Below, piece after piece: positions 6,763 through 9,890 of a DNA stretch of 9,890 nucleotides; within the stretch, counting starts at the first letter, position 1, and every line of letters starts with the position of its first letter. This stretch comes from Oscillospiraceae bacterium (GTDB lineage: Bacteria > Bacillota > Clostridia > Oscillospirales > Ruminococcaceae). The notes below the pieces were generated by a model. The model was not told the origin of the DNA, made no database searches, and saw nothing but the letters and a program-made list of their open reading frames with translations. The stretch covers positions 1-9,890 of the forward strand of contig JAAVIG010000168.1 in the NCBI GenBank assembly GCA_014796735.1, written 5' to 3'. A program made the translations under genes and the position numbers.

Positions 6763-6810
6763 CGGACTGCCGAAAATGCTTTTTCATTTTTGGCAGTCTG
6801 TTTTATTATT
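6763..6810. terminator. Bidirectional terminator between dpaB and the CAP gene
   Basis: A 16-bp stem (6763-6778 with 6785-6800, two G-T wobbles) and 6-nt loop are followed by TTTTATTATT on the plus strand. The A-rich stretch at 6753-6762 supplies a T-run on the minus strand for the convergent CAP-domain gene. Confidence 0.92.
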
Positions 6811-6833
6811 ACTACTATTATTATACCTTACAT

Positions 6834-7913
6834 TTAATAACGGTAAAACTCCAGCGTCCAATAATGCTTGTAGCCCTGATCTCCGTTTTCGGCATAGTAA
6901 TAACCAACTCCCGCATAGGTATAATCATCGCTTAAGATAGCCGCCCTATGAGGAGGACTGTTCATCCAAGCGCTCACCACGTCCTCGGGAGTGGTCTGAC
7001 CTGCCGCGACATTCTCGCCCCACGCGCCGTAAATGATCCCGTTCTGATTGAAAGCGGAGGTGCAGTTTGAACCGTCGGGTCTGATGTGGTCGGAGCGGTA
7101 CTCTATTGTAAGCTCCCAAGCGCGTATTGCGGATATGGTGTCCAGTACGTCAAGGTGCTGATAAGCGGTCAAGCCCTCCTTTGCTCTCTCCGCGTTCAGC
7201 AGGTCAAAGGTCTTGGCAATAAAATCAAGCTCCGATTGGGTATTGTCGCGCTGACCGTACTGTCCCCAAGTGGAGTTAGTGGTCTCCGCTGGTTCTTCGG
7301 TGGTGGTCGCGGCTGTTGTTGCCGCAGTTGTGGTTGTTACAGTTGTTGCGGCGGTTACAGGCTCTGTTATTTCGATCTTGTTTTCGCTCAGGTAAGATAC
7401 GTGAATAAACGCGCCGCTGTCAAGCTTGAAATAATCGGTATCTGTACGGGCTACAACGTTTACCGTATCGTTAAGAGCGTACTGAGTTACCTTTGTGCTG
7501 CCCTGTACCGCTTCCGCTCTGCTGTATACGCCGTCCGTGTTTATGTATAAGATACCGCTTACGGGAACCTCCGTCCACGGCTGAGCGGGCGTGGTTTCGG
7601 GAGTTGTTTCGGCGGCAGCTTCCTCGGGTGTGGTTTCGGGTGCTTCGGTCTCCTCGGGAGTGGTGTTTGTATCGGAGGTGTGCTCTGTGGTCGTCTCTTC
7701 GGTTTTGGGGGCTTCGGAGGTGGCTTCCGCTTCGGTTTTTTCGGTGGTGTTCTCGGTTTCGGGTGCGGTTGTGGTATCTTCCGCAGACGTTTCGGTGACG
7801 GATTGATTTGTACCGATGTCGGCAGGCTCCCCGTTTGTTCCGCAGGCGGTCAAGGTTAATGCCGCCGCGCACAGCATGGAGGTCAAAACAGTCTTGCTTT
7901 TGAAATTACGCAT
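6834..7913 (-). CDS. Secreted CAP/SCP-domain lipoprotein with Thr-rich linkers
   Basis: This 359-aa protein is predicted to be surface-anchored. The N-terminus has a basic start (RNFKSK), a hydrophobic core and a lipobox LTAC with the lipidated cysteine at 24. Residues about 38-112 are a Thr/Glu/Pro-rich linker that should be extended. Residues 117-178 (SGILYINTDGVYSR...GAFIHVSYL) look like an SH3-type wall-binding domain. A second Thr-rich linker covers 183-215, and a CAP/SCP domain (YkwD-like) fills 225-359, with NAERAKEGL, His276, GENVAAG (299-305) and SPPHRAAIL with His322. CAP domains in bacteria are extracellular and their substrate is often unknown, so no reaction is claimed. GAAAGG (7928-7933) is 14 nt before the ATG, which is long, but no better start exists. 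Confidence 0.9.
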   Translation of the reverse strand: MRNFKSKTVLTSMLCAAALTLTACGTNGEPADIGTNQSVTETSAEDTTTAPETENTTEKTEAEATSEAPKTEETTTEHTSDTNTTPEETEAPETTPEEAAAETTPETTPAQPWTEVPVSGILYINTDGVYSRAEAVQGSTKVTQYALNDTVNVVARTDTDYFKLDSGAFIHVSYLSENKIEITEPVTAATTVTTTTAATTAATTTEEPAETTNSTWGQYGQRDNTQSELDFIAKTFDLLNAERAKEGLTAYQHLDVLDTISAIRAWELTIEYRSDHIRPDGSNCTSAFNQNGIIYGAWGENVAAGQTTPEDVVSAWMNSPPHRAAILSDDYTYAGVGYYYAENGDQGYKHYWTLEFYRY

Positions 7914-7944
7914 AATCTGAAATCCGACCTTTCGATAGATTTTT

Positions 7945-7973
7945 ATTTAAAGCATTTGTGCGATCGTTGTCAA
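7945..7973 (-). promoter_or_regulatory. Second, proximal promoter candidate of the CAP gene
   Basis: On the minus strand TTGACA (7968-7973) is 17 nt from TTAAAT (7945-7950). The -10 is weaker than in the distal promoter. An inverted repeat AAGCATT/AATGCTT (7950-7956/7972-7978) centred on CGATCG spans the spacer and could be an operator. Confidence 0.5.
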
Positions 7974-7989
7974 TGCTTGGCGAAAAAAT

Positions 7990-8018
7990 ATTATATAGCA
8001 TATTCTTTGTTTTGTCAA
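7990..8018 (-). promoter_or_regulatory. Consensus sigma-A promoter of the CAP gene
   Basis: On the minus strand TTGACA (8013-8018), a 17-nt spacer and TATAAT (7990-7995) match the consensus perfectly. It faces away from the fliB-like gene 2 promoter, 37 bp away. Confidence 0.88.
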
Positions 8019-8055
8019 GTAAAATTCAAAACTTAAGTGATGTTAATTTTTGCTA

Positions 8056-8084
8056 TTGACTTTTTTGGGTGAAAATAGTAAAAT
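8056..8084 (+). promoter_or_regulatory. Promoter of fliB-like gene 2
   Basis: TTGACT (8056-8061), a 17-nt spacer and TAAAAT (8079-8084) form a sigma-A promoter. The block TTTTTGCTATTGACTTTT (8047-8064) and GAAAATAGTA (8071-8080) also occur at the promoter of paralogue 1. The leader would be about 47 nt. Confidence 0.78.
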
Positions 8085-8137
8085 TAAATGTAAAGGTTGC
8101 TGATATGTATCGGATCACAGAAAGGACGCTTTAAAGT

Positions 8138-9385
8138 ATGAATGTGGTTAAATTTGCTTATTATGATGAATTTCATTGTACAGGTCCGGAGTGTCCGGAC
8201 AGCTGCTGCAAGGATTGGCGCATAACTTTAACCAAAAGGGAATATCTGGATTATAAGAAAATGAAATGCAGTCCGCAGCTCAGAACGATAGTGGACAGTG
8301 CTTTTAAGCGTTTAAAAAACGGCAGCGATATACAATATGCCGAAATGAAGCTTAAAGAAAACGGCGACTGTCCTTTTTTGGGGGAAGACAGCCTGTGTAT
8401 GATCCAAAAGGAAAAGGGTGAAGAAGCCTTGAGCTTTGTGTGCGGAGGATTCCCCCGAATAAGTATGCCGTATGGGGAACAAACGGTGATAGAAGCCTGC
8501 ACCTCCACCTGTCATCACGTCACGGAGCTCCTTATGTCTCATCCCGAGGGTCTTGAGATAATCGAGACCGAGTATGACGGCAAAGACAGATTCTTAAACG
8601 CGGGCAGATATTCTCAAAAAGCGATCACCAAGGAACACAAGGCATATGACCACTACTGGAGTATATTAAACGCGCAGATCGATATTTTGCAGAACCGCGG
8701 CTTTACCGTTCCCGAAAGAATGCTGATCTTAGGTTATTTTTGTTCAAAAGCGGACGGCTACGTTGAAAATAACGAAGCGGAAAAGATACCCGCTCTCGCC
8801 GATATGCTTTTGGATAACGAGCTGTGCCGAAGGATCGCCGATTCCCTGAAGCCACCCATGTCGGATATCAATTCCGCCATACAGTCCGTGAATATACTGC
8901 TCAGAATGAACGGCAGAGCACAGGGCTTCAACTCGCAGCCGAACGGCTCGGAGCGGTCGGCTATCGCAAAGAAATTTCAAAAGGTGATGGAACGTCTGGG
9001 GCTCGACTCAAAATTAAACGAAAACGGAGAAATAGAAGCGAAATTCAGCTTCTCGGCATATGAAAACCTGCGTCAGATTTACCGTTCGATCGAAAACGAA
9101 CGGCCTTACATAATTGAAAATCTGCTGGTCAATACCGTGTTTACACAAAATCCGCAAAAAAGGATATGGAAAAATTATTTTGCGCTTGCGGTATTTTATA
9201 ATGTACTTAAAATATGCGTTCCCGCTTTTCTGCCGGAAAATTACGGCGACAAAGAGCTTGCCCTTGCGCTGACCTATGCCGCAAAAATGGTATTAAACTC
9301 CGATCTGGCGGAGGAGGGAACCTTTAACGACTTCTTCTTGGAGGATAAATATACTTTGCCTTATGCGGCATTTCTGATCTGCTGA
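8138..9385 (+). CDS. FliB-like flagellin lysine-N-methylase, paralogue 2
   Basis: This 415-aa paralogue of the gene at 3867-5087 has the same cysteine layout: C14-x4-C19-x3-C23-C24 (CTGPECPDSCCKDW), C78-x8-C87, C102 before FPR, and C121/C125. Long stretches match it, such as KLKENGDCPFLG, PERMLILGYFC, YIIENLLVN and the final TLPYAAFLIC. It is slightly longer, partly from a Ser/Asn-rich insert near residues 265-280. AAAGGA (8121-8126) lies 11 nt before the ATG. The flagellin gene starts about 390 bp downstream in the same direction, the context in which fliB genes are found, so this copy is the better candidate for the flagellin-modifying enzyme. Its transcript should stop at the hairpin at 9393-9422. 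Methylase activity is inferred from the family only. Confidence 0.87.
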   Translation: MNVVKFAYYDEFHCTGPECPDSCCKDWRITLTKREYLDYKKMKCSPQLRTIVDSAFKRLKNGSDIQYAEMKLKENGDCPFLGEDSLCMIQKEKGEEALSFVCGGFPRISMPYGEQTVIEACTSTCHHVTELLMSHPEGLEIIETEYDGKDRFLNAGRYSQKAITKEHKAYDHYWSILNAQIDILQNRGFTVPERMLILGYFCSKADGYVENNEAEKIPALADMLLDNELCRRIADSLKPPMSDINSAIQSVNILLRMNGRAQGFNSQPNGSERSAIAKKFQKVMERLGLDSKLNENGEIEAKFSFSAYENLRQIYRSIENERPYIIENLLVNTVFTQNPQKRIWKNYFALAVFYNVLKICVPAFLPENYGDKELALALTYAAKMVLNSDLAEEGTFNDFFLEDKYTLPYAAFLIC

Positions 9386-9392
9386 TACAAAA

Positions 9393-9432
9393 ACACCTCA
9401 CGGTTTTACTGGCGCGAGGTGTGTTTTGTTTT
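9393..9432 (+). terminator. Terminator of fliB-like gene 2
   Basis: Stem ACACCTC (9393-9399) pairs with GAGGTGT (9416-9422), with A's before and TTTTGTTTTT after. It separates the methylase gene from the flagellin promoter. Confidence 0.85.
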
Positions 9433-9543
9433 TAAAGTGCTATAATAATGTGCGTTTTAAGGTAAAAATGCCCAAAGTACCACCCTTGTTTCCCGTCAAA
9501 ATCAACAAACAAAAAATTTTTTTAAAATTTTTCCAAAAAAAAC
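9433..9543. other. AT-rich non-coding stretch upstream of flagellin promoter
   Basis: No gene is seen. At about 9510-9543 runs of A and T (AAAAAATTTTTTT, AAAATTTTT, AAAAAAAA) alternate directly upstream of the sigma-28 promoter. Such tracts bend DNA and can act like an UP element. Confidence 0.4.
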
Positions 9544-9570
9544 TAAAGTTTTTCGGATTTGTGCCGATAT
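9544..9570 (+). promoter_or_regulatory. Sigma-28 (SigD/FliA-type) promoter of flagellin
   Basis: TAAA (9544-9547), a 15-nt spacer and GCCGATAT (9563-9570) match the flagellar sigma-28 consensus TAAA-N15-GCCGATAA at all but the last base. Transcription should start near 9577, so flagellin is a late flagellar gene expressed after hook completion. Confidence 0.93.
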
Positions 9571-9576
9571 AACTTT

Positions 9577-9775
9577 TGAAAGGTTCAGAGAACAACTTCA
9601 GCTTAAAGCTTCGAAATAAAATCGGGGATTTAAAAAAAGTTGAATAGCAATTGCAACTGACCTTGAAAGCTATGCGCAAGCTTTAAACCAAACTAAATCA
9701 AACCGTAAAATTTATCTTAATGCGGTTTGAGTTCCCGAACGGAATTCGGGAACAGAAATCAAGGAGGAAAATATT
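9577..9775 (+). promoter_or_regulatory. Long structured flagellin 5' leader, CsrA-type candidate
   Basis: The leader is about 200 nt and has several stems: AAAGCT/AGCTTT (9666-9671/9679-9684), TCAAACCG/CGGTTTGA (9698-9705/9723-9730) and GTTCCCGAA/TTCGGGAAC (9731-9739/9745-9753). The last has loop CGGAA and sits 7 nt before the ribosome site AAGGAGG (9761-9767). GGA in a hairpin loop plus a second AGGA in the ribosome site is the layout of the CsrA-bound hag leader in Bacillus. No T-run follows, so it is not a terminator. Confidence 0.6.
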
Positions 9776-9890
9776 ATGGCAATGGTAGTACAACACAATC
9801 TTGGCGCTATAAATGCGAACAACAAGATGAACGTTAACGTATCCGGTCTCAGAAAGTCCACTGAAAAGCTTTCTTCCGGTTACCAGATCA
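9776..9890 (+). CDS. Flagellin, N-terminal part (cut by window end)
   Basis: The first 38 residues of a flagellin are visible, the subunit that polymerises into the flagellar filament after export through the flagellar type III apparatus. The start MAMVVQHNLGAINANN and the later LRKSTEKLSSGYQI match the conserved D0 domain that forms the inner core of the filament. AAGGAGG lies 8 nt before the ATG. Expression is predicted from the sigma-28 promoter at 9544-9570. The neighbouring FliB-like gene suggests its lysines may be methylated. The remainder, including the variable surface part, lies beyond the window, so copy type (fliC/hag) cannot be decided. Confidence 0.95.
   Translation, partial: MAMVVQHNLGAINANNKMNVNVSGLRKSTEKLSSGYQI

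Noticed and set aside
7471..7872. Long opposite-frame and antisense frames within the CAP gene, one rich in Arg/His/Ser
   Set aside because: They mirror the repetitive Thr/Glu/Pro codons of the linker, have no ribosome sites and give low-complexity proteins.
9440..9679. 79-codon frame on the minus strand upstream of flagellin
   Set aside because: It runs across the sigma-28 promoter, the A/T tracts and the leader, with no ribosome site and no family resemblance.

Overview
The window looks like chromosomal DNA of a motile, endospore-forming Gram-positive anaerobe of the Clostridia, plausibly an Oscillospiraceae/Ruminococcaceae-type gut bacterium. This is inferred from strong AAGGAGG-type ribosome sites, near-consensus sigma-A promoters, a dipicolinate synthase operon (spores), a flagellin gene behind a sigma-28 promoter (motility), and a small holin-like type I toxin.

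Layout. 1-300 is non-coding: an AT-rich stretch, then five consecutive short palindromes at 116-291. 350-671 is a compact type I toxin-antitoxin locus. It has a 33-aa membrane peptide on the + strand, a convergent antisense RNA of about 85 nt driven by a perfect TTGACA-N17-TATAAT promoter, and a shared bidirectional terminator. 751-3240 is leuS (leucyl-tRNA synthetase) with its own consensus promoter and no room for a T-box. 3314-3792 is a PadR-family repressor with a palindrome in its leader. 3867-5087 (- strand) is a cysteine-rich FliB-like flagellin lysine-N-methylase. 5282-6744 is the dpaA-dpaB operon (dipicolinate synthase subunits A and B). 6834-7913 (- strand) is a Thr/Glu-rich lipoprotein with an SH3-like segment and a CAP/SCP domain. 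8138-9385 is a second FliB-like paralogue. After a structured stretch with a sigma-28 promoter and a leader of about 200 nt, the window ends inside a flagellin gene starting at 9776.

How the parts fit. The two FliB paralogues are in opposite orientation, one just upstream of flagellin, and they share a recognisable promoter block as well as protein sequence. Flagellin is their expected substrate family. DpaA and DpaB together convert the lysine-pathway intermediate 4-hydroxy-tetrahydrodipicolinate to dipicolinic acid for the spore core. LeuS is housekeeping. The PadR gene has no obvious target gene beside it and may only autoregulate here.

The points most worth a second look are the toxin-antitoxin locus, where both RNAs begin with nearly the same leader and the antitoxin can pair with the toxin ribosome site; the duplicated fliB genes with shared promoters; and the flagellin leader, whose hairpin with GGA in the loop just upstream of the ribosome site resembles the CsrA-controlled hag leader of Bacillus.
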